From positions 1-23,919 of the forward strand of contig CAYUPI010000078.1 in the NCBI GenBank assembly GCA_964446585.1: a DNA stretch of 23,919 bases. The letters are read 5' to 3'. Both the position numbers and the translations under genes were made by a program. The notes below the pieces were generated by a model. The model did not search any database and was not told where the DNA came from. It was given only the letters and a program-made list of their open reading frames with translations. Source of the stretch: CAYUPI01 sp964446585. Lineage in GTDB: Bacteria; Verrucomicrobiota; Verrucomicrobiia; Limisphaerales; UBA8199. This document shows, piece by piece, positions 1-8,480 of this stretch. Position 1 is the stretch's first letter, and the number at the start of each line of letters is the position of its first letter.

Positions 1-354
1 CGGTTTCAAAAATGAAACTCATCATCTCAAAAACCGTGCCTTTTGCAGAGCTTTCCGTTAGGGGTGACCTGTTTATAGCAAGCAAGTCCCCCAAAGAATC
101 TCCCTTTTGTTTTTTCCCGCCCCGCTCTTACGTCATCGAATAAACCAACGCGCTTGGAGCGGGGCGGGAAAAAACAAAAGGCGGGTCTGTGTGGGCGGTA
201 GTTTCTATAAACAGGTTACCCACTACGTGGGTTTCCAGAAAATTGAGCTTTGAAGGTCTGACACGGCGGCGCCCGTCGCTCTGAAAGCATTGACTGCGGC
301 GCTTCTTATCATTACCTACTTCAAGACCTGATCTTTTCAAGAAAGTGGTTGATT
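1..354. other. Gene-free left end
   Basis: No supported gene lies before the hydrolase start. The stretch holds the palindromic element at 62-221 and the small hairpin at 218-232. Between 233 and 354 I see no clear promoter. The only ORF here is a 70-codon minus-strand frame that runs through the palindrome and resembles nothing known. Confidence 0.6.
62..221. mobile_element. MITE-like nested palindromic element (~160 bp)
   Basis: The outer arms at 62-78 and 205-221 are inverted repeats: 16 of 17 positions pair, and the one exception is a G/T wobble. They include the perfect 12-bp pair ACCTGTTTATAG / CTATAAACAGGT. Inside lies a second, perfect 25-bp inverted repeat at 103-127 and 157-181, with a T-rich then GC-rich left arm and a 29-nt loop. 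No real ORF lies inside. The nested design and small size suggest a non-autonomous element or a large foldback. No clear target-site duplication was seen. On both strands the T-run is on the 5' side of the stem, so this is not a rho-independent terminator. A small perfect hairpin (ACCCAC-TAC-GTGGGT, 218-232) overlaps its right edge. Confidence 0.55.
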
Positions 355-1773
355 ATGATCCGTCATAAGACTTCGGGATTCAGATGGGTTATCGCTCTAC
401 TGCTGTGCCTCGTAGTTCCACTCGCCGTCGGCAGCGCGGCCTCCGTGCAAGAGACAGCTCTCGACCGCTACATCGCCAAACCAGATCCTTCGTATGCGTG
501 GAAGCTGGTGAATACCATCCCGGGCGAAGGCTACAACGGCTATGTGCTCGAACTCACTTCGCAGACCTGGCGCACAGAGGCTGAGGTGGACCGCCCAGTC
601 TGGAAACATTGGCTGACGATCATCAAACCCGAAAAATTATCCACCAGCAAGGGACTGCTCTTTATCGGAGGCGGCAACAACCGCGAGCCCATGCCGGCTG
701 CGATCTCTGCGCGGTTGAGCGGGTTCGCGCTGGAAAGCCATTCGGTCGTCGCCGAGTTGGGGACGGTGCCCAATCAGCCGCTGTTCTTCGCCGACTCCAA
801 AGACAAGGGTCGCAGCGAAGACGACGTTATCGCCTACAGCCGCGTCAAGCAGATGGCAACCAAAGACGACGAATGGCTCGTGCGCCTGGCCATGGTCAAA
901 AGCGGCGTGCGCGCGATGGACGCAGTGCAAGCGTTTCTCGCCAGCGAGGCCGGAGGCCGGCTCAAAGTGGACGAGTTCGTCGTCTCGGGCGGATCCAAAC
1001 GCGGCTGGACGACGTGGCTCGTCGCCGCAGTGGATAAGCGCGTCGTCGCGATTATGCCGACGGTGATCGACGCGCTGAACTCCGAGGCCATCACGCGGCA
1101 TCATTATCAGGCTTACGGATTCTTTTCGCCGGCCCTCAAGGACTATGTGAACCACAAAATCTTCCCGGACAAGATCGGGACGCCGGAATATCAGGCGATC
1201 CTGGCGATTGAAGACCCTTACAATTACCGCCGTCGTGACCGTCTTAGAATTCCCAAGTATCTGGTGAACGCTTCGGGCGATCAGTTCTTTCTGCCTGACA
1301 ACTCGCAGTTCTACTTTTCCGAGCTGCAAGGCGAAAAGTACCTCCGCTACACTCCCAACGCCAAGCATGACCTGGCCGGGACGGACGCGCGCGAAAGCAT
1401 GCTCGCTTACTATCAAGCCTTCTTGAAAGGCACGACCAGACCGCATTTTTCGTGGAAGAAAGAAAAGGATGGTGCGCTCGTCGTGACGACCAAAGACAAG
1501 CCGAAGGAAGTAAACTTGTGGCAGGCGACCAATCCAAAAGGCCGCGACTTTCGCGTGGACACCATCGGCAAAGCTTACACGAGCACATCGCTCCAGGAAG
1601 AAAAGCCGGGCGTTTATGTTGGCCGAGTCGCCAAGCCGGCGGAAGGATTCACGGCGTTCTTCGTCGAGGTGGTTTACGACAGCGGCGGGAAATATCCGTT
1701 CAAGTTTACAACCGAGGTGAGCGTTGTCCCGGATGTATTGCCGTTCACCTTCAAGACTCAGCAGCGCGAGTGA
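355..1773 (+). CDS. PhoPQ-activated pathogenicity-related (PqaA-type) secreted hydrolase
   Basis: This is a 472-residue protein of the PqaA/PhoPQ_related family, which has an alpha/beta-hydrolase fold. The substrate is unknown. The N-terminus is a typical signal peptide: Arg/His/Lys residues, then the hydrophobic core WVIALLLCLVVPLAV at about residues 11-25, with likely cleavage near GSAA. The family nucleophile elbow is visible as GGSKRGWTTWL (Ser214). Candidate acid and base are the Asp in NASGDQFFLPDN (about 309-315) and His338 in NAKHDL. Length is normal for the family. The reading frame opens two codons earlier at a TTG (349); I prefer ATG 355, which has GTGG six bases upstream, although no strong ribosome-binding site is present. 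It is monocistronic or loosely linked to the next gene, 93 bp downstream. Homologues are known in Salmonella (PqaA) and Dictyostelium. Confidence 0.88.
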   Translation: MIRHKTSGFRWVIALLLCLVVPLAVGSAASVQETALDRYIAKPDPSYAWKLVNTIPGEGYNGYVLELTSQTWRTEAEVDRPVWKHWLTIIKPEKLSTSKGLLFIGGGNNREPMPAAISARLSGFALESHSVVAELGTVPNQPLFFADSKDKGRSEDDVIAYSRVKQMATKDDEWLVRLAMVKSGVRAMDAVQAFLASEAGGRLKVDEFVVSGGSKRGWTTWLVAAVDKRVVAIMPTVIDALNSEAITRHHYQAYGFFSPALKDYVNHKIFPDKIGTPEYQAILAIEDPYNYRRRDRLRIPKYLVNASGDQFFLPDNSQFYFSELQGEKYLRYTPNAKHDLAGTDARESMLAYYQAFLKGTTRPHFSWKKEKDGALVVTTKDKPKEVNLWQATNPKGRDFRVDTIGKAYTSTSLQEEKPGVYVGRVAKPAEGFTAFFVEVVYDSGGKYPFKFTTEVSVVPDVLPFTFKTQQRE

Positions 1774-1866
1774 TTTGTGAGAATAAACCAAATCGATCCC
1801 AGCAGGCCCCTCTCCGATTTTGAAAGCAAATGCGAAACATAGGAGCTTGACCCCCAAAGACGCTAT

Positions 1867-2664
1867 ATGATCGATTCGCTTTCAAAAGTTCTCGTCGCAA
1901 ATGGACTGGCTCCAGACTCGTTTATCGCATCCGCGGGGGATGAGAGGATCTTCTGCGGCGAACTGCCGTCGGGTCTGATCGTTGAGACCTGGATGAAGTT
2001 GGCCGCGGCTGCTCCCGAAACCAAGTATTGGCCAATCATCCGCGGCGCGCCTGGTGATGATCCCGAGCCTGTTGAATGCAACCCTGACGAAATCCTCGCG
2101 GCGGTGCCAACCGGGAGCATTCGCGAGATTCTCAACCCAAGAATGGAGGAGCGCCGGGAATCTGTTGTGGAGATAAGGCCTGAATTTGCCGAGGCAACCG
2201 ATATGGATGAATTAGGGAGGCTGGCAGACGCCACGGGAATCAACTTGTTTGGGGCATATGTCGAGGAGCCCTGGCCGACGGAGGCTCCTGACCGCGTTAG
2301 ATTTTACTCGGTGAGGGAACTAAAGGGAGGGCCTGCTGCGGTGCTGCTCATCAAAGTGGAGCATTCCTACGAAGTGCCCGCTCATATTGGGTTTGGCGGA
2401 TGGAACGATTGCCCGTCGCCGGCATTGCAAGTCGCAGCCTTGCGCGAGTGGCACAAAGAATACAAAGCGGTTCCGGCCTGCATCACCGCTGATGTGCTCG
2501 AATGTGCAGTCGTGAAGCGTCCTCAGACTGAGGCGGAGGCGATGAAGCTTGCTGCGGAGCAATGGATATTCTGCGATGATATCGTCAGCCAGGGCACACA
2601 AACTGTTCGAAAGTTAGGTATGGAAATCTGGCGATCGCCGAATTGGTTTTTCTGGTGGGACTAA
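1867..2664 (+). CDS. DUF4253 domain protein
   Basis: This 265-residue soluble protein has no signal peptide or membrane segment. Its last ~95 residues match the DUF4253 pattern: a HIGFGGWNDCPSP segment, then LREWHKEYKA, ADVLE, a run of acidic and alanine-rich helix, and the C-terminal signature SPNWFFWWD with the tryptophans close to the stop. The N-terminal ~170 residues look like the variable region common in this family. The molecular function is unknown. DUF4253 proteins turn up near toxin-immunity and SMI1/KNR4-type genes, but nothing in this window proves an immunity role. The ATG start has no Shine-Dalgarno sequence nearby; an AGGAG lies too far upstream (about 1841). The TPR gene follows on the same strand after 150 bp. 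Confidence 0.82.
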   Translation: MIDSLSKVLVANGLAPDSFIASAGDERIFCGELPSGLIVETWMKLAAAAPETKYWPIIRGAPGDDPEPVECNPDEILAAVPTGSIREILNPRMEERRESVVEIRPEFAEATDMDELGRLADATGINLFGAYVEEPWPTEAPDRVRFYSVRELKGGPAAVLLIKVEHSYEVPAHIGFGGWNDCPSPALQVAALREWHKEYKAVPACITADVLECAVVKRPQTEAEAMKLAAEQWIFCDDIVSQGTQTVRKLGMEIWRSPNWFFWWD

Positions 2665-2767
2665 GGAGACTGGCAATTGTCAAAAATTGGATGAGATCGG
2701 ATCCGTGAGGGTCGCGCGGAAAACCATGACGTCCGAATTCGCCGGCATTCTACAGAGCAAACGCTAG

Positions 2768-2823
2768 TTCCAGCAACGTAGCGGCCCTGAATTCCGAATT
2801 CTGCACCGGCAAAGTTGCTGGAA
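2768..2823 (+). repeat. Inverted repeat overlapping the TPR gene start
   Basis: A perfect 10-bp inverted repeat, TTCCAGCAAC (2768-2777) and GTTGCTGGAA (2814-2823), encloses a 36-nt loop holding two GAATTC palindromes one base apart (2790-2802). The right arm contains the TTG (2815-2817) that opens the TPR reading frame. In RNA this hairpin would sequester that start, so either translation is controlled here or the real start lies further downstream. Confidence 0.5.
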
Positions 2824-4713
2824 TTCGTTGTGCGCAAATCGCATGCTGTGCTGGTGGGTCTCTGGTCGAAAGCACACGCGGCGCTGAAACTAGTCAAAGG
2901 CGCCGATTCCAGCGAGCAGATTGGTTGCGATCACCGCCATGTGCCACATAAGCAAGGCACCCCCGAGTTCGAGTTGTATTTGGCACAGGGTGAACTGAAG
3001 GCCGGCAATCTTCAGCACGGTGCCCGTCACCTTGCCCATTTGATCAGCTACGATCCCGCAAATCAGGAATGGCTCGCGCTTCTGGACACATACCTTCGCC
3101 GCGTCAGCGGTGATGAATCGAAGCTCTGGCCGATAAAGGACAAACGTTACTTTGCTGAAGAAGCTGTTCGCAGCTATGCCTGGGCGCGGCAAGGCCAGGT
3201 GAAGGAGGCGCTGGAGCTTTTGGTTCAAGTGGTGGAGGCGAAACCCGATTCAGCCTATCTCGACGCCTGGGCACTGAATTGGTTAAGCGATGATGCTATA
3301 TTGAAGGCCATCCCCGGAAAGCTGGTCGAACGCATTTTGGCCACGGGATTGAACCAGTTTCCCGAGCATCGTTGGCTTGGCCGGACCGCCCGTCGGAGGC
3401 TGGAGCGTTATGTCGAAATTGCTTCCCGTGTTTCTCTGGGCATGCATGAAAGCTCGACTCTCCCAATGTTGCATGCGGGTTTGTTGCGCAAAAGCGGTCA
3501 TTTCGATGAAGCCATTGCCATTGCGCGCAAGGCGACACAGACTGCTCCGGATTGGCACTCGTATGTCGCCGAGGGTCTGGCTCTGCGCGAACGCGGAGAT
3601 TACGAAGCCGCTGCAACCGCTTTTGAGCGTGCATTGACGTTTGATCCGGACGATTTGTCCGCACGGCTCGAAGCAGCGGATGGGTACCTGCATCACAAAA
3701 TATGGGACAAAGCGCACGAATGGTACTCCCAGGTGCTCCAGCGCCAACCCAATCACGAGTGGGCCCTCTCCTCCGCGTTTTTCTGCAGGTGGAAATTGGC
3801 AGGTGATGCCTTGAAACATAAGCGCTTGGTTGAAATGGCGCGTCGGCCACCTGTGAATCGACGAGCCGCGCAATTGCTGCGAGTGAGCGAGCCGTATGTG
3901 GGCATTCTTCCAGTGCCCGCGGATGCCCTTGCCAACGGCTGCCGGACCATCACTCGCTCGCTGCGCGAAAATCCGCCCGATGAGCCCGGCCACGAACTCG
4001 CGATTAGCCTAAGCCACCTTGAATCGCCCAGCGCGACTCTGGCTTTTGAGGAACAACTCAAAACGTTCCGCTATCCACCTAAACTGGCGGTCACAGTTAA
4101 AGAAATTCCAAAGCCCGATCCGCGCATTCCCTGCCGGCCTATCAAGCATGAGTTGTGGACTTACACGGGCACTGATGCCAAACCGGCCCTGCCGCGCCCG
4201 TCGCAACGTGTCCTCAATGTCCTATCCGAATTGGCATCCAATCCGTACGACCGCGATGAGAATTGGAAAGATGCAAAGCTCGCCGCGCCTGGCTTCACCG
4301 AGGATGAAATTCCACAGATTCTCGCGGCCATGGTTAAGCCTCCGCCGATTCCGGCAGACAAGGACGGACTCGAATGGCTCCCACGAATCCAACTCGCCGC
4401 AACGCAAGTGATCGCCCATATCGGCGCTGATTGGCAGTCCTCCGCGCGAAGAGATGCACTGCTCTCAGCGCTTTTCGGGCCGCGGGATTGGATTACCGTG
4501 GCAGCGATCATTACACTCGCCCATCTGGCGGAGGAGAATCCTGAAATCGAATCGGACGTGCGCACCCTATTCGAAACGCTGAGCGAACATATTCCTGATG
4601 GCGGATACTGCTGCTTCGAACACGCACTATTTACCTGCTGGCAATGGCTGCCCAGCCTGACCGAGGAAGAAAAGCGCCGTCTCCACGAGCGGGTGCTCGA
4701 TCTCGAAGAGTGA
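2815..4713 (+). CDS. Tetratricopeptide-repeat protein with HEAT-like C-terminal half
   Basis: A 632-codon open frame with no signal peptide or membrane helix. Residues ~55-90 (LAQGELKAGNLQHGARHLAHLISYDP) form a TPR-like hairpin. Residues ~220-325 hold clear TPR units, for example FDEAIAIARKATQTAPD, GDYEAAATAFERALTFDPDD and WDKAHEWYSQVLQRQPN. The last ~180 residues are helical and HEAT-like. The role is probably protein-protein interaction; no partner can be read from the sequence. The start is uncertain. The frame opens at TTG 2815 just after in-frame stops (to 2790), there is no good ribosome-binding site, the first in-frame ATG is hundreds of bases downstream, and the TTG lies in a hairpin arm. 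An N-terminal truncation or an upstream frameshift is possible. It lies 150 bp after the DUF4253 gene, and a shared transcript is plausible. Confidence 0.78.
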   Translation: MLEFVVRKSHAVLVGLWSKAHAALKLVKGADSSEQIGCDHRHVPHKQGTPEFELYLAQGELKAGNLQHGARHLAHLISYDPANQEWLALLDTYLRRVSGDESKLWPIKDKRYFAEEAVRSYAWARQGQVKEALELLVQVVEAKPDSAYLDAWALNWLSDDAILKAIPGKLVERILATGLNQFPEHRWLGRTARRRLERYVEIASRVSLGMHESSTLPMLHAGLLRKSGHFDEAIAIARKATQTAPDWHSYVAEGLALRERGDYEAAATAFERALTFDPDDLSARLEAADGYLHHKIWDKAHEWYSQVLQRQPNHEWALSSAFFCRWKLAGDALKHKRLVEMARRPPVNRRAAQLLRVSEPYVGILPVPADALANGCRTITRSLRENPPDEPGHELAISLSHLESPSATLAFEEQLKTFRYPPKLAVTVKEIPKPDPRIPCRPIKHELWTYTGTDAKPALPRPSQRVLNVLSELASNPYDRDENWKDAKLAAPGFTEDEIPQILAAMVKPPPIPADKDGLEWLPRIQLAATQVIAHIGADWQSSARRDALLSALFGPRDWITVAAIITLAHLAEENPEIESDVRTLFETLSEHIPDGGYCCFEHALFTCWQWLPSLTEEEKRRLHERVLDLEE

Positions 4714-4813
4714 CCTGTGGTCAGAGCGCTAGACGGAACTCACCTCCCAGTAACGAGCGTGGCTTCTGCGAGCATCGGTTGCATCATAGGTGAGATACGA
4801 TGCTAACCACAGG
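4714..4813. repeat. Imperfect foldback between convergent genes
   Basis: Two nested inverted pairs occur in order: CCTGTGGT (4714-4721) with ACCACAGG (4806-4813), and CTCACCT (4739-4745) with AGGTGAG (4788-4794). The first arm begins directly after the TPR stop codon. The outer arms are about 32 and 26 nt long and only partly similar between the matched blocks. It could be a decayed palindromic element or an RNA structure at the 3' end of the TPR transcript. Confidence 0.35.
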
Positions 4814-4823
4814 CTGGTCCGGC

Positions 4824-4845
4824 CGGTCAACGGGCGGTTTGACCG
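4824..4845. repeat. Hairpin between convergent genes
   Basis: A perfect 7-bp stem CGGTCAA/TTGACCG has an 8-nt loop, with CCGG flanks that extend it imperfectly on both sides. It lies between the plus-strand TPR gene (stop at 4713) and the minus-strand operon (end at 4972). There is no T-run on either side, so intrinsic termination is unproven. The rest of 4714-4971 shows nothing else I recognise. Confidence 0.3.
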
Positions 4846-4971
4846 CTCCGGCCGGGAGTTTCAGCTTTGGATGCTCTCCCTATCCCGAGCCATCAACCAA
4901 CTCTAGCCGCCATCGTCTGTGTAAATCTCTACGTGGGGAAGAGACGTTGATCTTGAAAGTCCGACACTGTG

Positions 4972-5925
4972 TCACCGAAACTCAAAGGCTTTCATCACAT
5001 CTGTGAATGGAACTTCACCCAAATCCAGCTTCCTGAGGGCGTCCGTTACGTCAACACGCAGAGGAAGGCCGCTGATTTCAATTTGCGATTTAAAATCGAG
5101 CTTATTTCCAATGCGCTGAAGGCCCTCGTTTAACGCGGCCAGCATTAAACGCCGCAGTTCGATTTTGAATTTCTCGAACGTGATCATCATGCGAATCCAA
5201 TAGTAGCTGGTGGTGCAGTCATTAAACGAACCACGTGCATTCCATCCGATACCTTTTACAGCCTCCACCAGCGCAAGCTTCATGGAGCGCTCGTGAGCTT
5301 TGAAGTCGTAAGGGATTTTCTTCTCAGTCGCCACAAGCGCAATTCCTGGAAGTCGTTCCTTGTCTAGCCGCGACAAATTAGTTCTGGTGTCTCGAAGCGC
5401 CTTCTCAAACGCGACTGGCGCTTTGAATTCAATCAAATCCTCTTTTGGCAAGAATATCAGTTCCGGAACGTTTTCCTCTTTCGCGACGTCCGGCGGCACG
5501 CGCTGATATATTTGCCCGCCTTTCTTAATGAGCTGGCGTTGGTTGATGAGAACCAATTCGAATCCTGTGAGCGCTTTTGATTCGATGTCTTCGAAGTATA
5601 CGACTTCAAACATCACACCATCGACAAAACACAAATTCGCTGACACCGTCCGGAAAAAGTCACACACGGCTTCAGTCAGTGAATTCGCGTACTGGCGCCT
5701 GTCCAGCCCTGCGGCGATGATCGCCTGTGCTCGATTATCGACTGGCGAAACGGCAACCTTGAAACCCGGCCGGTTCGTTCGCCCGCCGATTGGCATGATT
5801 GCGAGCGAAACATCCTCAGGGAACACGTGCATATAGAATTCAGGCAGGCGTTCCCCCGTTTCTCCTGAGTTGTAAAAGATCGTTCGCTGTTTGCGAATGG
5901 GTTCGACTGACCGCCGCTTTTTCAT
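4972..5925 (-). CDS. Unrecognised protein, last gene of the XRE/ImmA-membrane operon
   Basis: About 317 residues; I do not recognise the family. The start is taken at 5925 because its ATG overlaps the TGA of the upstream membrane-protein gene (ATGA, 5922-5925); the frame itself opens 12 codons earlier. The N-terminus is very basic (MKKRRSVEPIRKQR). A compact mixed alpha/beta region follows, with FPEDVSLAIMPIGGRTNRPGF and a hydrophobic VDGVMFEVVYFEDIE segment. The middle is charged and helical (FEKALRDTRTNLSRLDKERLP). The C-terminal third has an aromatic SYYWIRMMITFEKFK segment. There is no signal peptide or clear membrane helix, so a cytoplasmic partner of the 851-residue membrane protein is plausible. 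The overlap implies translational coupling and matched expression. Confidence 0.8.
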   Translation of the reverse strand: MKKRRSVEPIRKQRTIFYNSGETGERLPEFYMHVFPEDVSLAIMPIGGRTNRPGFKVAVSPVDNRAQAIIAAGLDRRQYANSLTEAVCDFFRTVSANLCFVDGVMFEVVYFEDIESKALTGFELVLINQRQLIKKGGQIYQRVPPDVAKEENVPELIFLPKEDLIEFKAPVAFEKALRDTRTNLSRLDKERLPGIALVATEKKIPYDFKAHERSMKLALVEAVKGIGWNARGSFNDCTTSYYWIRMMITFEKFKIELRRLMLAALNEGLQRIGNKLDFKSQIEISGLPLRVDVTDALRKLDLGEVPFTDVMKAFEFR

Positions 5926-8477
5926 TGTGCGATGGACTCGTTTTCGTCGTTCGCCTCCCACTGCAAGTCTCTCTCCAACGATTCCACATCGTGTGGCTTT
6001 TTAACGCCAGCCGATTCCGGACGTTTGAATACATAGACAGTTAGGAATACGTCCTGAGCCTCCGTAAAAAGCTTTTCGGAGCGGCAGAACACACGGACCA
6101 ACACGCTAGGGTGATTTACGGCAGTTCGATGATCATCCCAAAATGCTCGCTCACGAAAAATGCCTCTGGCATGGAGGACGCGCCCAAACATCTGCTGCCA
6201 TCCCGTTCTCATTACGCTGCGGGGAGTGATTCGCCAATCTGGTTCGACAACGGCACACAAAAATTCAATAATCTGTTGTCGGCGTTGTTCGTCCTTGAAC
6301 AGGCCGAAATAATTATTCCAACACCGCTCCGCCAGCTTCCAAAAATCCTTGTTGTCAAGTTCGGCAAAGATCGCCGCGAAACCCGACATCGCCATTAAGT
6401 CCACAAGAGGATCAACGCTCAGACGAATGTTTCGGTTATCGCCAAGGAATTTTTGGCGCAGTTTTTCATTCGCTCGCAGAGCCAAATTGAAGAAAGCCGG
6501 GAAGACGATTCTGAATAGTTCCTCTTTTCCCGCCGCCATGGCGGCAAAACATTCCTCACTCAATACCGTGTAGGCGTGGCCGAAAAAATCCGGCCACGAC
6601 TGCAGTTCGGGAAGGTTCGCCAGTTCATCCGATGATTCGGCCAGTGCCTTGACAAACTGCTCTCGAAGCGTGGCGATTCTTGCTTCAAGAGCATCCCAAC
6701 CAATTTTTGGCCATTCGTATTCTCTGCTTCGATTCAAAGCTGAGTATTGGTCGTGTAAGCCTTTGAACATGTTGAAATGTTTTGATAGCTTTTCGCACGC
6801 TTCCAAACCACGCTGAACCAACTGCCCCACGACCAGAAAGTTCTTTGCCGCCAAATGCGACTCGATTTCCCTTCCAAGGGCGAGCTCGACCTCTTCCAGG
6901 AGGGCCTCGGACGTCTCGTCGAGGAAGCGAACGTACCCAAGAGCCACCATCTCATTGCGAAGCCATAGGGGGCTGACAATTTTGCCCTCAACACGGAATT
7001 CAAAATCAAGACGGTCCTGGAGAAACTCTATCTGTTGAATCACCCTGCGGGGGAGAACGTTTCCCGAGTAAATGGTCGCCACTCTCATCCAGTTGACCGA
7101 CTCAACGATTGTTCCCAAACGTGTCACATTCAGTTTTCCAAGCTGATCGGACGAACCTAGCAACACATTTATCAGCGCAAGCGAATATAATTCCGCAACC
7201 GCGAGACGGTTTGTCGCCTCCATTGTGTCTTGGCCGAGAGCAATCTTCTCGCCACCGAACTGTGAGCGCAGGATGGGAGCAACGGCTTTGAAAATGTGTA
7301 TTGCTTCGGCCACAGCCAGGCACTGTCCCATGCCTCCCATGTGATTTTGCAGGCTGGTTGTCAGCGCAACCGTGCCAGCACTATCTCGGCGCTCACTCAG
7401 TTGATAAAAAATCTCCCGCAGAATTCGAGCGGCGTCAGTTTCAAACCACATCAAATCAGAAACAGTCTCGGGCTGAATCACAGTTCCTGTGACCAATGCG
7501 ATCTCCAGTTCATTATGAGAAGCAAGAAGCCAGTCTTTGTGTTTGTACGTCCGCCGAAACCAGTGGCTGGACGACGGAATTCTGGATTTATGCTTTGCGT
7601 AGATGTTCAAAACAAGCAGCAGGCCCTGCCCAATTTCAACGAGTCCTTTCCCGTGGAGGTTTTCTTTTTGGGACGCGACGGTAACCAGGTCCGAATAGCT
7701 GTTCAGTAATTCCTGGGCATGGCGCTGATGGTGCGCCTGAAATGACTCGTCAGCCCATTGGTATCCAGAAGGTGTCACCGACTCGATTGATCTCAGAATG
7801 TCGCGATTCAATAGGGATATGAGAGCATTGGGGCTGAAATATGCAAACGCCCGCGCTCCCAAAACAACAAAAGCGAAGGTTGCGAACAAGCACAAAAACG
7901 AAGCCAACCATGTATTTAGTGGTCCAATCGGATACCCAAAGGACAACGCGGTTAACATGACCGTAACAACGGCGACAAACTGAGCTAGAATCCCGAAATA
8001 CATGCTTCCGACCTGCTCACGCATGATTAATGACCGAATGTTCCCGGGAACACGTGCGTACGCGGTGCTTACTACCACACTGATGGCAGTGAAGTACAGA
8101 GGAAGGAAAGAGGCTGAGATTTGGCCGAGTGTCCCAAGGAAGTCACGCTGCGCCTCTTTCTCCAGTGGGAAGTTTAACCAATGCAAATGCCAGGTTGGGG
8201 CGTGCCGTTCGATTACAGCCAACGCCACAACGACGAGAATGGCCACAACGAGGCGCCACAGGATCGTTCTGAGCACTTGCCAGAATATCGTCGCCGTCTC
8301 GAATGAACCGCGGAACTGCGCCTTTGTCTTGAAGCCTGATTTCAAAATCAGAAACCGGCCGCTCTTCCAAGCGCGTTTGAGATGCCAGTACCTCGGCGAG
8401 GACTTCCATTCGTAAGAGCGTAGCAGGCGAAATCGCCACCAGCTTTTCAACTTTTCCACAATGACTTTTGAGTTCAT
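5922..8477 (-). CDS. Large four-helix membrane protein with ~640-residue soluble tail
   Basis: This 851-residue protein opens with a basic, aromatic N-terminus (about 65 residues). Four membrane segments follow at roughly 71-89 (TILWRLVVAILVVVALAVI), 119-138, 159-181 and 188-208. The pairing of helix 2 with the loop STAYARVPGNIRSLIMREQVG loosely recalls the DUF2254 membrane region; I am not sure of this. From ~215 to the end the protein is soluble and almost all helical, with many EA/LE-rich stretches; no catalytic motif is visible. It starts 3 nt after the stop of the ImmA/IrrE gene and ends in an ATGA overlap with the next gene, so it is translated as part of one operon. No Shine-Dalgarno sequence is evident. 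Function unknown. In this setting it could be a membrane-acting effector or a stress sensor, but that is inference. Confidence 0.83.
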   Translation of the reverse strand: MNSKVIVEKLKSWWRFRLLRSYEWKSSPRYWHLKRAWKSGRFLILKSGFKTKAQFRGSFETATIFWQVLRTILWRLVVAILVVVALAVIERHAPTWHLHWLNFPLEKEAQRDFLGTLGQISASFLPLYFTAISVVVSTAYARVPGNIRSLIMREQVGSMYFGILAQFVAVVTVMLTALSFGYPIGPLNTWLASFLCLFATFAFVVLGARAFAYFSPNALISLLNRDILRSIESVTPSGYQWADESFQAHHQRHAQELLNSYSDLVTVASQKENLHGKGLVEIGQGLLLVLNIYAKHKSRIPSSSHWFRRTYKHKDWLLASHNELEIALVTGTVIQPETVSDLMWFETDAARILREIFYQLSERRDSAGTVALTTSLQNHMGGMGQCLAVAEAIHIFKAVAPILRSQFGGEKIALGQDTMEATNRLAVAELYSLALINVLLGSSDQLGKLNVTRLGTIVESVNWMRVATIYSGNVLPRRVIQQIEFLQDRLDFEFRVEGKIVSPLWLRNEMVALGYVRFLDETSEALLEEVELALGREIESHLAAKNFLVVGQLVQRGLEACEKLSKHFNMFKGLHDQYSALNRSREYEWPKIGWDALEARIATLREQFVKALAESSDELANLPELQSWPDFFGHAYTVLSEECFAAMAAGKEELFRIVFPAFFNLALRANEKLRQKFLGDNRNIRLSVDPLVDLMAMSGFAAIFAELDNKDFWKLAERCWNNYFGLFKDEQRRQQIIEFLCAVVEPDWRITPRSVMRTGWQQMFGRVLHARGIFRERAFWDDHRTAVNHPSVLVRVFCRSEKLFTEAQDVFLTVYVFKRPESAGVKKPHDVESLERDLQWEANDENESIAQ

Positions 8478-8480
8478 TCG

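Noticed and set aside
1..36. CGGTTT...AAACCG pair and a GTTTC/GAAAC hairpin at the left edge
   Set aside because: The arms are only 5-6 bases in AT-rich sequence, so chance is a sufficient explanation.
103..181. 25-bp inverted repeat considered as a bidirectional terminator
   Set aside because: On both strands the T-run precedes the stem instead of following it.
637..1857. 406-codon minus-strand ORF opposite the PqaA-type gene
   Set aside because: It is antisense to a clear family member. The translation is rich in Arg/His with no recognisable domain, as expected of a GC-rich shadow frame.
3283..3993. 236-codon minus-strand ORF opposite the TPR gene
   Set aside because: It is antisense to well-formed TPR units, and its own translation has no domain or ribosome-binding site.
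4800..5006. 68-codon plus-strand ORF after the TPR gene
   Set aside because: It runs into the 3' end of the minus-strand operon, has no ribosome-binding site and resembles nothing.
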